Made by a program: the position numbers and the translations under genes. A stretch of 64,000 bases of DNA from positions 81,543 through 145,542 of the forward strand of contig NZ_VDDA01000017.1 of the NCBI RefSeq assembly GCF_006151805.1, in the 5' to 3' direction. Origin of the DNA: Methylobacterium terricola (lineage in GTDB: Bacteria; Pseudomonadota; Alphaproteobacteria; Rhizobiales; Beijerinckiaceae). Below the pieces are notes generated by a model. It was not told the origin of the DNA. It did no database searches and was given only the letters and a program-made list of their open reading frames with translations. This document shows, piece by piece, positions 35,742 to 45,493 of the stretch (the stretch's first letter is position 1; each line of letters starts with the position of its first letter).

Positions 35742-36619
35742 TGACGGGCTCCGACGGAACGAAGCCGCCGGGCGCCGAGAGGCCCGCCGGCCGTCCGGCC
35801 TGGCCCGCGACGGAGCTCGGCGCACGGACGGTGTCGGGCATCGTGCTCGGCCTCCTGGTGCTCGGCGCCACCCTCAACGGCGGCTGGATCTTCGCGGTGA
35901 TCTGGTTCCTCGCCGGCCTCGCGGTGGTCGGCGAGTGGCTCGCCATCACCCGGACCGCGCCGCACCGGCCGCTGCTCGCCATCGCGGGGCTCGTGCTGGC
36001 CGGGGTGGTCGCCGGCGCGCGGCTGCCGGTCGCGCAGTCCTGGCTCATCGGGACGGTCGTCCTCGGCCTCGCGGCCCTGACGCTGCTCGCCCGTCCGGCC
36101 CCGGGGCGGATCTGGGCGCCGCTCAGCCTCGCCTGCGCCCTCGTGGTCGCACTGGTGCCGGTGCTGCTGCGCGACGATCCGCGCATCGGGCTCGCCGGCC
36201 CGCTCTGGCTGTTCGGCGTCGTCTGGACCACCGACATCGCCGCCTACTTCACCGGCCGGTCCCTCGGCGGGCCGAAGCTGTGGCCGGCGGTGAGCCCGAA
36301 GAAGACCTGGTCGGGCTTCTGCGGCGGCCTGATCGGCGCGACGATCGTCGGCGGCGCGGTGGCCGCGGGCGCGCGCCATCTCGGCGCCACCGAGGCCCTG
36401 TCGCTTCCCCTCGCCTGCGCGCTGTCGGCGATCGCCTCGGTGATGAGCCAGGGTGGCGACCTCGCCGAATCAGCGCTCAAGCGCGCCTACGGCGCCAAGG
36501 ATTCCGGCCGGCTGATCCCAGGCCATGGCGGCGTGATGGATCGGCTCGACGGCTTCTTCGCCGTGGCCCTCCTCGCCGGCCTCCTGCTCGTCGGCCTCAC
36601 CTTCACGGGACATCCATGA
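35741..36619 (+). CDS. cdsA: Phosphatidate cytidylyltransferase
   Basis: A 292-residue integral membrane enzyme making CDP-diacylglycerol, with about eight hydrophobic helices after a 25-residue soluble tail. The C-terminal CDS signature is present: DLAESALKRAYGAKDSGRL, then IPGHGGVMDRLDGF. TTDIAAYFTGRSLGGPKLWP precedes it. It overlaps uppS by 1 nt and dxr by 4 nt, so these three are translated as a unit. Confidence 0.97.
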   Translation: MTGSDGTKPPGAERPAGRPAWPATELGARTVSGIVLGLLVLGATLNGGWIFAVIWFLAGLAVVGEWLAITRTAPHRPLLAIAGLVLAGVVAGARLPVAQSWLIGTVVLGLAALTLLARPAPGRIWAPLSLACALVVALVPVLLRDDPRIGLAGPLWLFGVVWTTDIAAYFTGRSLGGPKLWPAVSPKKTWSGFCGGLIGATIVGGAVAAGARHLGATEALSLPLACALSAIASVMSQGGDLAESALKRAYGAKDSGRLIPGHGGVMDRLDGFFAVALLAGLLLVGLTFTGHP

Positions 36620-37779
36620 CCCTTACCGTCTCCGTCCTGGGCGCGACCGGCTCGATCGGGCGCTCCACCGCCGACCTGCTCGACCAGCACCGGGACCGCT
36701 TCCGGGTCGGCGCCGTGGCGGGCGGCCGCGATGCGCAGGCCCTTGCCCGCGTCGCCCGCGAGCTGAATGCCGAGTTCGCGGCGATCGCCGATCCGGATTC
36801 CGGCCCGGCCTTGCGCGACGCGCTGTCGGGCTCCGGCATCGCCTGCGGCGCCGGCCCCTCGGCGGTGATCGAGGCGGCGACCCGGGACGCCGACCTCGTG
36901 GTGGCGGCGGTGAGCGGAGCGGCGGGGCTGGCGCCGACCTGCGCGGCGATCCGGCTCGGCCGCACCGTCGCCCTCGCCAACAAGGAGAGCCTGGTCTGCG
37001 CCGGCGACGCCTTCATGCGCGACGCCAAGAAATTCGGCGCCCGCATCCTGCCGATGGATTCCGAGCACAACGCGCTCGAGCAGTCGGTCGGCGAGGGCAA
37101 GATCGACGACGTCACCCGGATGACCATCACCGCCTCGGGCGGACCGTTCCGGACCGCGAGCCGGGAGCGGATCGCCGCGGCGAGCGCCGCCGACGCGGCC
37201 GCCCATCCGACCTGGTCGATGGGCATGAAGATCAACATCGATTCGGCCACCCTGATGAACAAGGGGCTGGAGCTGATCGAGGCCCATCACCTGTTCGGCA
37301 TCGAGGCCGAGCGCCTCGACGCCGTTGTTCACCCGCAATCGATCGTCCACGCCCTGGTCACCTGGCGCGACGGCTCGGTGACGGCGGGGCTCTACCTGCC
37401 CGACATGAGGGTGCCGATCGCCCATTGCCTCGGGCTCGGCGAGCGCCTGACGATCGCCCGCGGCCGGTCGCTCGACCTGGCGGCGGTCGGCAGCCTCACC
37501 TTCGAGCGCCCGGACGAGGAGCGCTTCCCGTGCCTGCGGATCGCCAAGGCCGCGCTCGCCGCCGGGGCGGCGCAGCCGACGGTGATGAACGCCGCCAACG
37601 AGATCGCCGTCGCGGCGTTCATCGCCGGGAAGATCGGGTTCTACGACATCGCCGCCCTGGTCGAGCGGGCCTGCGAGCACTTCGCGGCCCGCTTCCCCGC
37701 AGCCCCCGCCGATGTCGAGGAGGCCCTCGCCATCGACGCCGAGGTGCGCGGCTGGAGCGCCGAGGCGCTCGTCGCTTAA
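36616..37779 (+). CDS. dxr: 1-deoxy-D-xylulose 5-phosphate reductoisomerase
   Basis: A 387-residue MEP-pathway enzyme converting DXP to MEP with NADPH. The Rossmann motif VLGATGSIG is at 7-15. VALANKESLVCAG and ILPMDSEHNAL (metal-binding Asp and Glu) follow, as does MNKGLELIEAHHLF. Normal length. It starts within the cdsA stop (ATGA) and is followed by 130 nt before rseP. Confidence 0.97.
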   Translation: MTLTVSVLGATGSIGRSTADLLDQHRDRFRVGAVAGGRDAQALARVARELNAEFAAIADPDSGPALRDALSGSGIACGAGPSAVIEAATRDADLVVAAVSGAAGLAPTCAAIRLGRTVALANKESLVCAGDAFMRDAKKFGARILPMDSEHNALEQSVGEGKIDDVTRMTITASGGPFRTASRERIAAASAADAAAHPTWSMGMKINIDSATLMNKGLELIEAHHLFGIEAERLDAVVHPQSIVHALVTWRDGSVTAGLYLPDMRVPIAHCLGLGERLTIARGRSLDLAAVGSLTFERPDEERFPCLRIAKAALAAGAAQPTVMNAANEIAVAAFIAGKIGFYDIAALVERACEHFAARFPAAPADVEEALAIDAEVRGWSAEALVA

Positions 37780-37909
37780 GCTTCCGTTAAGTTAACCCTC
37801 GGACGTTTCGCGCCCTGTTCGCAGGGGCCGCGAGCCTGTATGGAGGGAGAGAAGGATTAGGCGGCCGCGCCGGGCCAGGGAGGGCCCGCCGCGCCGCATC
37901 GAGGTGATC

Positions 37910-39070
37910 ATGGATCTGCTCAACGTCGTGGGCGGTGCGACGACGAACCTGCTCGGCTACATCGTGCCGTTCCTGTTCGTCCTCACCGTCGTGGTCTTCA
38001 TCCACGAGCTCGGCCACTTCCTGGTCGGACGGTGGTGCGGCGTCGGGGTGACCAGCTTCTCGATCGGCTTCGGGCCCGAGCTCGTCGGCTTCAACGACCG
38101 CCGCGGCACGCGCTGGAAGCTCTCGGCGATCCCGCTCGGCGGCTATGTCAAGTTCGTCGGCGACATGAACGGCGCCAGCGTGCCCGACAGCGACGCGGCG
38201 GCGCGCATGAACCCGGCCGAGCGGGCGATCAGCTTCCACGCCCAGAACGTCTGGAAGCGGGTCGCGATCGTGGCGGCGGGGCCGGTCGCCAACTTCCTCC
38301 TCGCCATCGCGGTCTTCGCCGGTGCGATCTACGCCACCGGCCGCTACGAGGTGGCGCCCCGGGTCTCGGCGGTGCAGCCCGGCAGCGCCGCCGAGCGCGC
38401 CGGCTTCCAGGCCGGCGACGTGGTGCTGACGATCAACGGCAGCGCCATCCACAACTTCGCCGACATGCAGCGCACCGTCTCCGGCGCGGCCGGCGACCGG
38501 CTCGACTTCACGGTGGAGCGCGGCGGCGTCACCACCCCGCTCACCGCGACGCCGGACACCTTCGAGGACAAGACCCCGTTCGGCACCCAGCGCATCGGGC
38601 GGCTCGGCATCCAGGGCCCGCGCGATGCCGCCGAGGTCAAGCTGGTGCGCTACGGCGCCCTCGACTCGCTGAAGATCGGCGTCGCCGAAACCTACTTCGT
38701 CGTCGACCGCACCTTCAGCTACATCGGCAAGCTGATCACCGGCCGCGAATCCGCCGACCAGCTCTCGGGCCCGATGGGCATCGCCCGGGTCTCCGGCCAG
38801 GCCGCGAAGATCGGCGGCATCGGCGCCCTGGTCGGGCTGATCGCGGTGCTGTCGGTCTCGATCGGGCTCATCAACCTGTTCCCGGTGCCGATGCTCGATG
38901 GCGGCCACCTGATGTTCTACGCGGTCGAGATCGTCCGCGGCCGCCCCTTGAGCGAGCGGGCGCAGGAGATCGGGTTCCGCATCGGCCTCGCCCTGGTGCT
39001 GATGCTGATGCTGTTCGCGACCTGGAACGACATTCTCCACATCGGCGCCGCGTTCAACCGCGGCACCTGA
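37910..39070 (+). CDS. rseP: RIP metalloprotease RseP
   Basis: A 386-residue site-2 zinc protease of the inner membrane. HELGH (32-36) in the first helix and PMLDGGHL in the C-terminal part bind zinc. One PDZ domain is seen (about 120-205: VQPGSAAERAGFQAGDVVLTING), against two in E. coli. Four membrane segments are expected. It cleaves anti-sigma factors or signal-peptide remnants within the membrane. GAGG 5 nt before the ATG sets the start. The position before bamA is conserved. Confidence 0.96.
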   Translation: MDLLNVVGGATTNLLGYIVPFLFVLTVVVFIHELGHFLVGRWCGVGVTSFSIGFGPELVGFNDRRGTRWKLSAIPLGGYVKFVGDMNGASVPDSDAAARMNPAERAISFHAQNVWKRVAIVAAGPVANFLLAIAVFAGAIYATGRYEVAPRVSAVQPGSAAERAGFQAGDVVLTINGSAIHNFADMQRTVSGAAGDRLDFTVERGGVTTPLTATPDTFEDKTPFGTQRIGRLGIQGPRDAAEVKLVRYGALDSLKIGVAETYFVVDRTFSYIGKLITGRESADQLSGPMGIARVSGQAAKIGGIGALVGLIAVLSVSIGLINLFPVPMLDGGHLMFYAVEIVRGRPLSERAQEIGFRIGLALVLMLMLFATWNDILHIGAAFNRGT

Positions 39071-39409
39071 GGCGGGATCCCTCCGCGCGTTCCGAGAGAG
39101 CCGTCCGCGCCGCGCGGGCGGCTCTTTCGCGTGAATCCCATCAATTTTCGTCAAATGCGTGCCATTCCGGGGCGCTCGCCGCGTCCCGCCATTCATGGCG
39201 CGCTGACCCTGCCCTGTGAAAAGCGTGGCCGGTGCCCGTGACAGGAAGGCAACGTCTGGGCAAAATCCCGGTCTGCTGGGAGCGTGGCGTTTGCTTCGCC
39301 AGGGATTCCCGATAGAAGCGGGGCTTAGGACCAGGGGACTTCGCCTTCGCGAGAGGGTGATCGTCTGCGGGTGCAAACCCGTGCCGACAAAAAATGAGAC
39401 GGGCCATTT
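39071..39409. other. Intergenic region rseP-bamA
   Basis: 339 nt. It begins with a terminator-like hairpin (39097) and should then contain a promoter for bamA. Apart from those, no gene or RNA is recognised. Confidence 0.5.
39097..39128 (+). terminator. Terminator-like hairpin after rseP
   Basis: AGAGCCGTCCGC at 39097 pairs with GCGGGCGGCTCT at 39114 (one mismatch/wobble), followed by TTCG. The short T run makes it a moderate terminator. Confidence 0.65.
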
Positions 39410-41950
39410 ATGATGTCGATGACGGGTAAGCGCCGGCGTGCGTCGGCGAAGGGCGCCATTGTCATGGCCGCTACCATCGCCGCCAGCGGCAGCGCCTTCG
39501 CGCAGCAGATCGTCGTTCAGGGCAATTCCCGGATCGACCCGGATACGGTCCGTTCCTACGTGGTCGGCGTGTCGCCCGAGGAGGGCCGCCGCAACCTGAT
39601 CGCCAGCGGCATGTTCTCGGACGTCCGCGTCTCGCATAGCGGCGGGCGCATCGTCGTGTCGGTGCGCGAGAACAACCAGATCAACCGCGTCGTGTTCGAG
39701 GGCAACAAGAAGGTCGAGAAGGGCACGCTCGAGGGCGTCGTCGAGTCGAAGGCGCGCGGGCCCTACAGCCAGGCGACCATCAACTCCGACCTCGAGCGCA
39801 TCCGCGAGGTCTACCGCCGCGCCGGCCGCGGCTCGGCCAAGATCGCGGTGCGCACCGTCGACCTGCCCAACGGCCGCGTCGACGTGGTCTACACCATCGA
39901 CGAAGGCGACAAGACCGGCGTCAAGGAGATCCGCTTCGTCGGCAATCAGGTCTATTCCGACCGCCGGCTCAAGGACCTGATGACGCTCTCGGAGATGAAC
40001 CTCCTCAGCTTCATCAAGACCTCGGACGTCTACGATCCCGACCGGCTCGCCAACGACCTCGACCTGATCCGGCGCTACTACCTGAAGAACGGCTACGCCG
40101 ACTTCCGGATCGCCTCGGCGGATTCGCGCTTCGACGATGCGGCCGGCGGCTGGATCATCACCATCACGGTCGAGGAAGGCCAGCAGTACCGCGTCGGCGC
40201 GGTCGCGGTCGATTCCCGCATCCCCGGTGTCGACGGCACGGTGCTGCGCGACGAGCTGCGTACCGGCGTCGGCGACGTCTACAACGCCGAGGACGTCGAG
40301 CGGACGCTGACCGGCGTCACCACCTCGGTGGCCCGCGCCGGCCATCCCTTCGCCCAGGTCCGCCCGACCGGCGAGCGCGACCGCGCCACCGGCACCGTCG
40401 CCCTCGGCTACATCGTCGAGGACGGCCCGAAGGTCTACATCGAGCGCATCAACGTGCGCGGCAACACCCGCACCCGCGACTACGTCGTGCGGCGCGAGCT
40501 CGACCTGACCGAGGGCGATGCCTACAACCGCGTGCTGGTCGACCGGGCCGAGCGGCGGCTGAACGGCCTCGGCTTCTTCAAGAAGGTCCGGTTCTCCAAC
40601 GAGCCCGGTTCGGCCCCCGACCGCGTCGTCGTGAACATCGACGTCGAGGATCAACCGACCGGCTCGTTCTCGGTCGCCGGCGGCTACTCGACGGCGGACG
40701 GGATCATCGGCGAGGTTTCGGTCTCGGAGTCGAACTTCCTCGGCCGTGGCCAGTACGTCCGCCTCGCCGGCACCGCCGGCCAGTACACCCGCGGCATCGA
40801 CTTCTCGTTCACCGAGCCGTACTTCCTCGGCTATCGCCTCGCGGCCGGCTTCGACGTCTTCAACAAGTACAGCGACCAGACCCGCTACTCGCGCTACGTG
40901 ACCGACGTGGTCGGCGGCCAGCTCCGCCTCGGCCTGCCGATCACCGAGGAGTTCGGCATCACGCTGCGCTACTCGATCTACAACACCGACCTGAAGATCC
41001 CGAACACGCTCAAGCGGCCGTACAACGACTGCTCGTTCCCGATCCCGGGCTACACCAAGACCTGGGATCCGGGCACGATCATCAACGGCCGCAACGTCGG
41101 CGGCCTGGCCCAGTACCCGAACTGCGCCTATGACGGCGAGGCGTCGATCGCCCTCAAGGAGGCGGTCGGCTCGACGCTGACCTCGCTCGCCGGCGTCACC
41201 CTGGCCTACTCGACCCTCGACAACCTGCAGCTGCCGCGCAACGGCTTCTACGGCGAGTTGAAGCCCGAATATGCCGGCATCGGCGGCGATTCGAAGTTCT
41301 TCCGCGTCACCGGCGAGGCGCGCTACTACAAGGAGCTGTACGAGGACGTCGTCGGCTTCGTGAAGCTCCAGGGCGGCCACGTCCTGCCGACCGAAGGCAA
41401 CGCGCTCCGCGTCACCGACCAGTTCTTCCTCGGCCCGTCGCTGGTCCGCGGCTTCGCGCCGAACGGCATCGGCCCGCGCGACGTCGGCTCGGTCGATGCC
41501 CGCTCGAACGCGATCGGCGGCACGACCTATGTCGGCGCCTCGGTCGAGGTGCAGTTCCCGATCTGGGGCCTGCCCCGCGATCTCGGCCTGAAGGGCGCGG
41601 TCTTCGCCGATGCCGGTACGCTGTTCGGCTACAAGGGCCGCCGCGCCTTCGACGTGAACGGCGACGGCTTCATCAACGGCACCGCCCCGACGGGCGCCTG
41701 CAACTTCAGCGCGCTCACCATCGGCGTCGAGCCGGAATGCGTGAACGTCCGCGACAAGCCCACGATCCGCTCGTCGGTCGGCGCGTCGATCCTGTGGAAC
41801 TCGCCGCTCGGCCCGATCCGCTTCGACTACGCCTACGCCCTCAGCAAGGACGAGGGCCAGAAGATCTTCGGCCAGGACGGCACCTATTACGGCCGGGTCG
41901 GCAAGGACCAGACGCAGGCGTTCCGCTTCTCGGGCGGCTCGCGCTTCTAA
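39410..41950 (+). CDS. bamA: Outer membrane protein assembly factor BamA
   Basis: An 846-residue Omp85 protein, the core of the BAM complex that inserts beta-barrels in the outer membrane. A signal peptide (about 1-31, ending GSAFA-QQ) is followed by five POTRA domains and a C-terminal 16-strand barrel beginning near residue 420 (SFSVAGGYSTADGI). VRGF in the L6 loop (SLVRGFAPNGIGPRD) and the terminal Phe are conserved. The barrel carries a Gly/Asn-rich extracellular insertion with Cys residues (NDCSFPIPGY, YPNCAYDGE). The start could also be the ATG at 39419. Confidence 0.97.
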   Translation: MMSMTGKRRRASAKGAIVMAATIAASGSAFAQQIVVQGNSRIDPDTVRSYVVGVSPEEGRRNLIASGMFSDVRVSHSGGRIVVSVRENNQINRVVFEGNKKVEKGTLEGVVESKARGPYSQATINSDLERIREVYRRAGRGSAKIAVRTVDLPNGRVDVVYTIDEGDKTGVKEIRFVGNQVYSDRRLKDLMTLSEMNLLSFIKTSDVYDPDRLANDLDLIRRYYLKNGYADFRIASADSRFDDAAGGWIITITVEEGQQYRVGAVAVDSRIPGVDGTVLRDELRTGVGDVYNAEDVERTLTGVTTSVARAGHPFAQVRPTGERDRATGTVALGYIVEDGPKVYIERINVRGNTRTRDYVVRRELDLTEGDAYNRVLVDRAERRLNGLGFFKKVRFSNEPGSAPDRVVVNIDVEDQPTGSFSVAGGYSTADGIIGEVSVSESNFLGRGQYVRLAGTAGQYTRGIDFSFTEPYFLGYRLAAGFDVFNKYSDQTRYSRYVTDVVGGQLRLGLPITEEFGITLRYSIYNTDLKIPNTLKRPYNDCSFPIPGYTKTWDPGTIINGRNVGGLAQYPNCAYDGEASIALKEAVGSTLTSLAGVTLAYSTLDNLQLPRNGFYGELKPEYAGIGGDSKFFRVTGEARYYKELYEDVVGFVKLQGGHVLPTEGNALRVTDQFFLGPSLVRGFAPNGIGPRDVGSVDARSNAIGGTTYVGASVEVQFPIWGLPRDLGLKGAVFADAGTLFGYKGRRAFDVNGDGFINGTAPTGACNFSALTIGVEPECVNVRDKPTIRSSVGASILWNSPLGPIRFDYAYALSKDEGQKIFGQDGTYYGRVGKDQTQAFRFSGGSRF

Positions 41951-41992
41951 CCTCCCATCGGGCGGGCGCCGACGGCGCCCGCACCGGATCCG

Positions 41993-42030
41993 CGGTCGCG
42001 GGGCATCGAGCCCCGCGGCCGTTTTCGTTT
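41993..42030 (+). terminator. Rho-independent terminator after bamA
   Basis: A 12-bp stem CGGTCGCGGGGC / GCCCCGCGGCCG (one wobble) with loop ATCGA is followed by TTTTCGTTT. A smaller GCGGGCGCC/GGCGCCCGC hairpin lies just before it. Confidence 0.8.
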
Positions 42031-42105
42031 GTACCCACCGTCTCAACCCGCTAGTCCGGGCGCCCTCCCCTTCGACGGGCGGGCGTGCCCCAGCGGATGC
42101 AGGTG

Positions 42106-43161
42106 ATGTCGGAACCGGTCTTCTTCCCCCTCGCGGGCCCCGTCCCCTTGTGCGAGGTCGCGGCGCTCTCCGGCGCGACCCTGCCGCCGGATTCCGACGG
42201 CGACGTGGTGGTCCGCGCCGCCGCCCCTCTCGAGAGCGCCGGCCCGGACGACCTCGCCTACATGGACAACGCCAAGTATGCCGAGGCCCTCACGACCACG
42301 CGGGCTCGCGCCTGCCTGGTCTCGCCGCGCTTCGCCGCCCGAGTGCCGGCCGGCACGATCGCGCTGGTGACGCCGCAGCCCTACCGGGGTTTCGCCAAGG
42401 TGCTGGCTCGCCTGTTCCCGAGCGCGGCGCGCCCGACCTCGCTGTTCGGCGCCACCGGCGTCTCGCCGGGCTCCTTCGTCCATCCGACCGCCCGGCTCGA
42501 GCCCGGGGTGATCGTCGATCCCGGCGTGGTGATCGGCCCGGAAGCCGAGATCGGGGCCGGGACGGTGCTGGCGGCAGGCTGCGTCGTCGGACCGGGCGTG
42601 CGGATCGGGCGGGCCTGCGCGATCGGCGCCAACGCCTCGGTGCTGCACGCCTATCTCGGCAACCGGGTGATCGTGCATGGCGGCGCCCGCATCGGTCAGG
42701 ACGGATTCGGCTTCGCCATGGGGCCGGGCGGCCATCTCAAGGTGCCGCAGGTCGGCCGGGTCATCATCCAGGACGACGTCGAGATCGGTGCCAATACCAC
42801 GATCGATCGCGGCGCCAGCCGCGACACGGTGGTGGGCGAGGGCACCAAGATCGACAACCTGGTGCAGATCGCCCACAACGTCGTCATCGGCCGCCACTGC
42901 GTGATCGTCGCCCAGGTCGGCATCTCGGGCTCGACGACGCTCGAGGACTACGTCGTGCTCGGCGGTCAGGTCGGGGTGGTGGGCCACCTGCGCATCGGCA
43001 TGGGCGCGCAGATCGCCGGATCGAGCAACGTCAACAAGGACGTGCCGGCCGGCGCCCGCTGGGGCGGCACTCCGGCGAAACCCGTGCGCGAGTGGTTCCG
43101 CGAGATGACGACGCTGAAGAACCTCGCCGCGCGCTCCCGCGACGAGGGCGGCGCGGGGTGA
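42106..43161 (+). CDS. lpxD: UDP-3-O-(3-hydroxyacyl)glucosamine N-acyltransferase
   Basis: A 351-residue left-handed beta-helix enzyme, third step of lipid A synthesis. The N-terminal uridine-binding domain (1-110) is followed by hexapeptide repeats (V-I-V-D-P-G-V-V-I-G-style) and the catalytic His region NLVQIAHNVVIGRHC. GARIGQDGFGFAMGPGG is family-typical. Starts at 42085 (GTG), 42097 and 42106 (ATG) are possible; 42106 gives the usual MSEPVFF opening. It begins a new transcription unit after the bamA terminator. Confidence 0.95.
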   Translation: MSEPVFFPLAGPVPLCEVAALSGATLPPDSDGDVVVRAAAPLESAGPDDLAYMDNAKYAEALTTTRARACLVSPRFAARVPAGTIALVTPQPYRGFAKVLARLFPSAARPTSLFGATGVSPGSFVHPTARLEPGVIVDPGVVIGPEAEIGAGTVLAAGCVVGPGVRIGRACAIGANASVLHAYLGNRVIVHGGARIGQDGFGFAMGPGGHLKVPQVGRVIIQDDVEIGANTTIDRGASRDTVVGEGTKIDNLVQIAHNVVIGRHCVIVAQVGISGSTTLEDYVVLGGQVGVVGHLRIGMGAQIAGSSNVNKDVPAGARWGGTPAKPVREWFREMTTLKNLAARSRDEGGAG

Positions 43162-43288
43162 GGCCGCGGAGCCGGGGCGCCTTGCCGCGCTCCCGCCGCA
43201 AAGAGCTTGCATCCGCGCCGCTTCTCGCCAAAGACGGCGCACCGACGACCGGAGCGGATCCGGGGCAGCCATGAGGGAGCCTGACACC

Positions 43289-43753
43289 ATGACCGAGATG
43301 CCTGCCGAACTGGGTACGGCCGACATCCTGCGGGTGATGGAGCTCCTGCCCCACCGCTACCCGTTCCTGATGATCGACAAGATCGTGCAGATCGACCGCG
43401 ACGAGAGCTGCATCGGCATCAAGAACGTCACGATCAACGAGCCGCACTTCACCGGCCACTTCCCGGCCGCCCCGGTCTTCCCGGGCGTGCTGCTGATCGA
43501 GGGCATGGCCCAGACCGCCGGCGCGATCTGCTGCGCCCACAAGCTTAAGGGCGACGCCAAGCCGAGCAAGGTCTTCTTCATGACCATCGACAAGGCGAAG
43601 TTCCGCAAGCCGGTCGTGCCCGGCGACGTGGTCGAGTACCACATGCGCAAGACCAGCAACCGCCGCTTCATGTGGTGGTTCAAGGGCGAGGCCAAGGTGA
43701 ACGGCGTGCTGGTGGCCGAGGCCGAGATCGGCGCGATGCTGGTGACCGAATGA
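43289..43753 (+). CDS. fabZ: 3-hydroxyacyl-[acyl-carrier-protein] dehydratase FabZ
   Basis: A 154-residue hot-dog fold dehydratase of fatty acid elongation. ELLPHRYPFLMID opens the domain. The catalytic His is in TGHFPAAPVFPG and the Glu in LIEGMAQTAG. Normal length. ATGs at 43271 and 43289 are possible; GGGAG precedes the second. Its stop overlaps the lpxA start (ATGA at 43750). The placing between lpxD and lpxA is conserved and links fatty acid supply to lipid A. Confidence 0.96.
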   Translation: MTEMPAELGTADILRVMELLPHRYPFLMIDKIVQIDRDESCIGIKNVTINEPHFTGHFPAAPVFPGVLLIEGMAQTAGAICCAHKLKGDAKPSKVFFMTIDKAKFRKPVVPGDVVEYHMRKTSNRRFMWWFKGEAKVNGVLVAEAEIGAMLVTE

Positions 43754-44568
43754 GCGAAAGCCCTGAGACCCGCATCCACCCGAGCGCGGTGGTTGAGGAC
43801 GGCGCGGTGATCGGCACCGGCGTCGAGATCGGGCCCTTCTGCCATGTCGGGCCGCAGGCGGTGCTCGGCGACGGCGTCAAGCTCGTGAGCCACGTCGTCG
43901 TGGCCGGCCGCACCACGGTGGGTCCGCGCACCCGGATCTACCCCTTCGCGTCGATCGGCCACCCGCCGCAGGACCTGAAGTTCCGCGGCGAGGACTCGAC
44001 CCTGACGATCGGCGCCGATTGCCAGATCCGCGAGGGCGTGACGATGAATCCCGGCACCGCCGGCGGTGGCCTCGCCACCGTGGTGGGCGATTCCTGCGCC
44101 TTCCTCGCCAACAGCCATGTCGGCCACGATTGCCGGGTCGGCAGCCACGTCGTGTTCTCCAACAACGTGATGCTGGCCGGCCATTGCCAGGTCGGCGACT
44201 ACGCGATCCTCGGCGGCGGCGCCGCGGTGATCCAGTTCGCCCGGGTCGGCGCGCATGCCTTCGTCGGCGGCCTCTCGGGGCTCGAGAACGACCTGATCCC
44301 CTACGGCATGGCGGTCGGCAACCGCGCCCACCTGTCGGGGCTCAATATCATCGGGCTGCAGCGCCGGGGCTTTGCCCGCGACGAGATCCACGCCCTGCGC
44401 CGCGCCTACCGCCTGCTCTTTGCCCTCGAAGGCACCCTGATGGAGCGGGTCGAGGACGTGGCGGCGGAGTTCGACCAGCACCCGATCGTGCAGGAGATCC
44501 TGGCCTTCATCCGCGAGGGCGGCAAGCGCTCGGTCTGCACGCCGCGCGAGGCCCCGGGTCCCGCCTGA
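43750..44568 (+). CDS. lpxA: Acyl-ACP-UDP-N-acetylglucosamine O-acyltransferase
   Basis: A 272-residue left-handed beta-helix acyltransferase, first step of lipid A synthesis. Hexapeptide repeats run from residue 8 to about 190. The catalytic His is in NSHVGHDCRVG, and NPGTAGGGLATVVG and MAVGNRAHLSGLN are conserved. The C-terminal helical part follows. Translationally coupled to fabZ. Confidence 0.97.
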   Translation: MSESPETRIHPSAVVEDGAVIGTGVEIGPFCHVGPQAVLGDGVKLVSHVVVAGRTTVGPRTRIYPFASIGHPPQDLKFRGEDSTLTIGADCQIREGVTMNPGTAGGGLATVVGDSCAFLANSHVGHDCRVGSHVVFSNNVMLAGHCQVGDYAILGGGAAVIQFARVGAHAFVGGLSGLENDLIPYGMAVGNRAHLSGLNIIGLQRRGFARDEIHALRRAYRLLFALEGTLMERVEDVAAEFDQHPIVQEILAFIREGGKRSVCTPREAPGPA

Positions 44569-44581
44569 TGGACGCCGCCTG

Positions 44582-45493
44582 GTGACCGAACCGGCGCGTG
44601 CCGAGACGAGCAGGGGGCCGGTCGCGATCGTCGCCGGAGCCGGCCGGCTGCCGCTCCTCATCGCGGCCTCCCTCGATCGGGCCGGGCGCGCCTGCCGCGT
44701 GCTGGCGATCCGCGGCTTCGCCGATCCGGCGACCCGGCGCCGGGCCGACGCCACGGTCGACCTGCTCGACGTGCGCGGCGCCCTCGACACCTTGAGCGCC
44801 TGGGCGCCCGACGGGGTGACGCTGGCCGGCGCGGTGGCGCGGCCGAGCCCGGCCGCCCTCTTCAACACGATGGCCGCCTACCGCAACCGCGACGCCCTGC
44901 GCTCGCTCGCCTCCGGCGGCGACGACCACCTCCTGCGCGGCGTGCTGGCGCTGCTGGAGGAACATGGCCTGCAGGTGCTCGGCGTGCGCGACCTCGCCCC
45001 GAACCTGATGGCGCCGGCCGGCCGCCTCGGCGCGCTCGGTCCCGACGAGGCGACGGAGGCCTCGGTCGAGGCCGGCCGGACGCTCCTCGCCAGCCTGTCG
45101 CCGCACGATGTCGGACAGGCCGCCGTGGTGGCGAGCCGGCGGGTGCTGGCGGTCGAGGGGCCGGAGGGCACCGACCGGATGCTCGCCCGTGCCCGCGCTC
45201 TCGCCCGCCGCCCCCTTGGCCTCGGCCGCCCGCCCGCCGGGATGGTGCTGGTCAAGCGCGCGAAAGACGGCCAGGACCTGCGCGTCGACCTGCCGGCGAT
45301 CGGCCCGCGGACGGTCAAGCGCGCCGCGGAAGCCGGCTGCGTCGGCATCGCGGTCGGGTCCGGCGACACCCTGGTGCTCGACCGGCAAGAGACCGTGGCG
45401 CTCGCCGACCGCCTCGGCCTGTTCCTCCTCGGCCTGCCTCCCGATTCCTTGCCCCCCGATTCCTTGCCGCCCGATCCGGAGCCCACCCGTTGA
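44582..45493 (+). CDS. lpxI: UDP-2,3-diacylglucosamine diphosphatase LpxI
   Basis: A 303-residue LpxI (DUF1009), which makes lipid X in alphaproteobacteria in place of LpxH. The N-terminal domain has AIVAGAGRLPLLIAASL. The C-terminal DUF1009 domain has RDLAPNLMAP, TDRMLARARAL, GMVLVKRAKDGQDLRVDLP and the following TVKRAAEAGCVGIAV. The start is a GTG at 44582. The C-terminus ends in a small repeat of P-P-D-S-L, made by a duplication at 45440-45475. Its stop overlaps the lpxB start (TTGA). Confidence 0.95.
   Translation: MTEPARAETSRGPVAIVAGAGRLPLLIAASLDRAGRACRVLAIRGFADPATRRRADATVDLLDVRGALDTLSAWAPDGVTLAGAVARPSPAALFNTMAAYRNRDALRSLASGGDDHLLRGVLALLEEHGLQVLGVRDLAPNLMAPAGRLGALGPDEATEASVEAGRTLLASLSPHDVGQAAVVASRRVLAVEGPEGTDRMLARARALARRPLGLGRPPAGMVLVKRAKDGQDLRVDLPAIGPRTVKRAAEAGCVGIAVGSGDTLVLDRQETVALADRLGLFLLGLPPDSLPPDSLPPDPEPTR

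Noticed and set aside
37787..42046. A very long open frame on the minus strand across rseP and bamA (over 1,400 codons)
   Set aside because: It is antisense to well-recognised genes, has a low-complexity Arg/Ala/Asp/Val-rich translation and matches no family. High GC keeps such frames open by chance.
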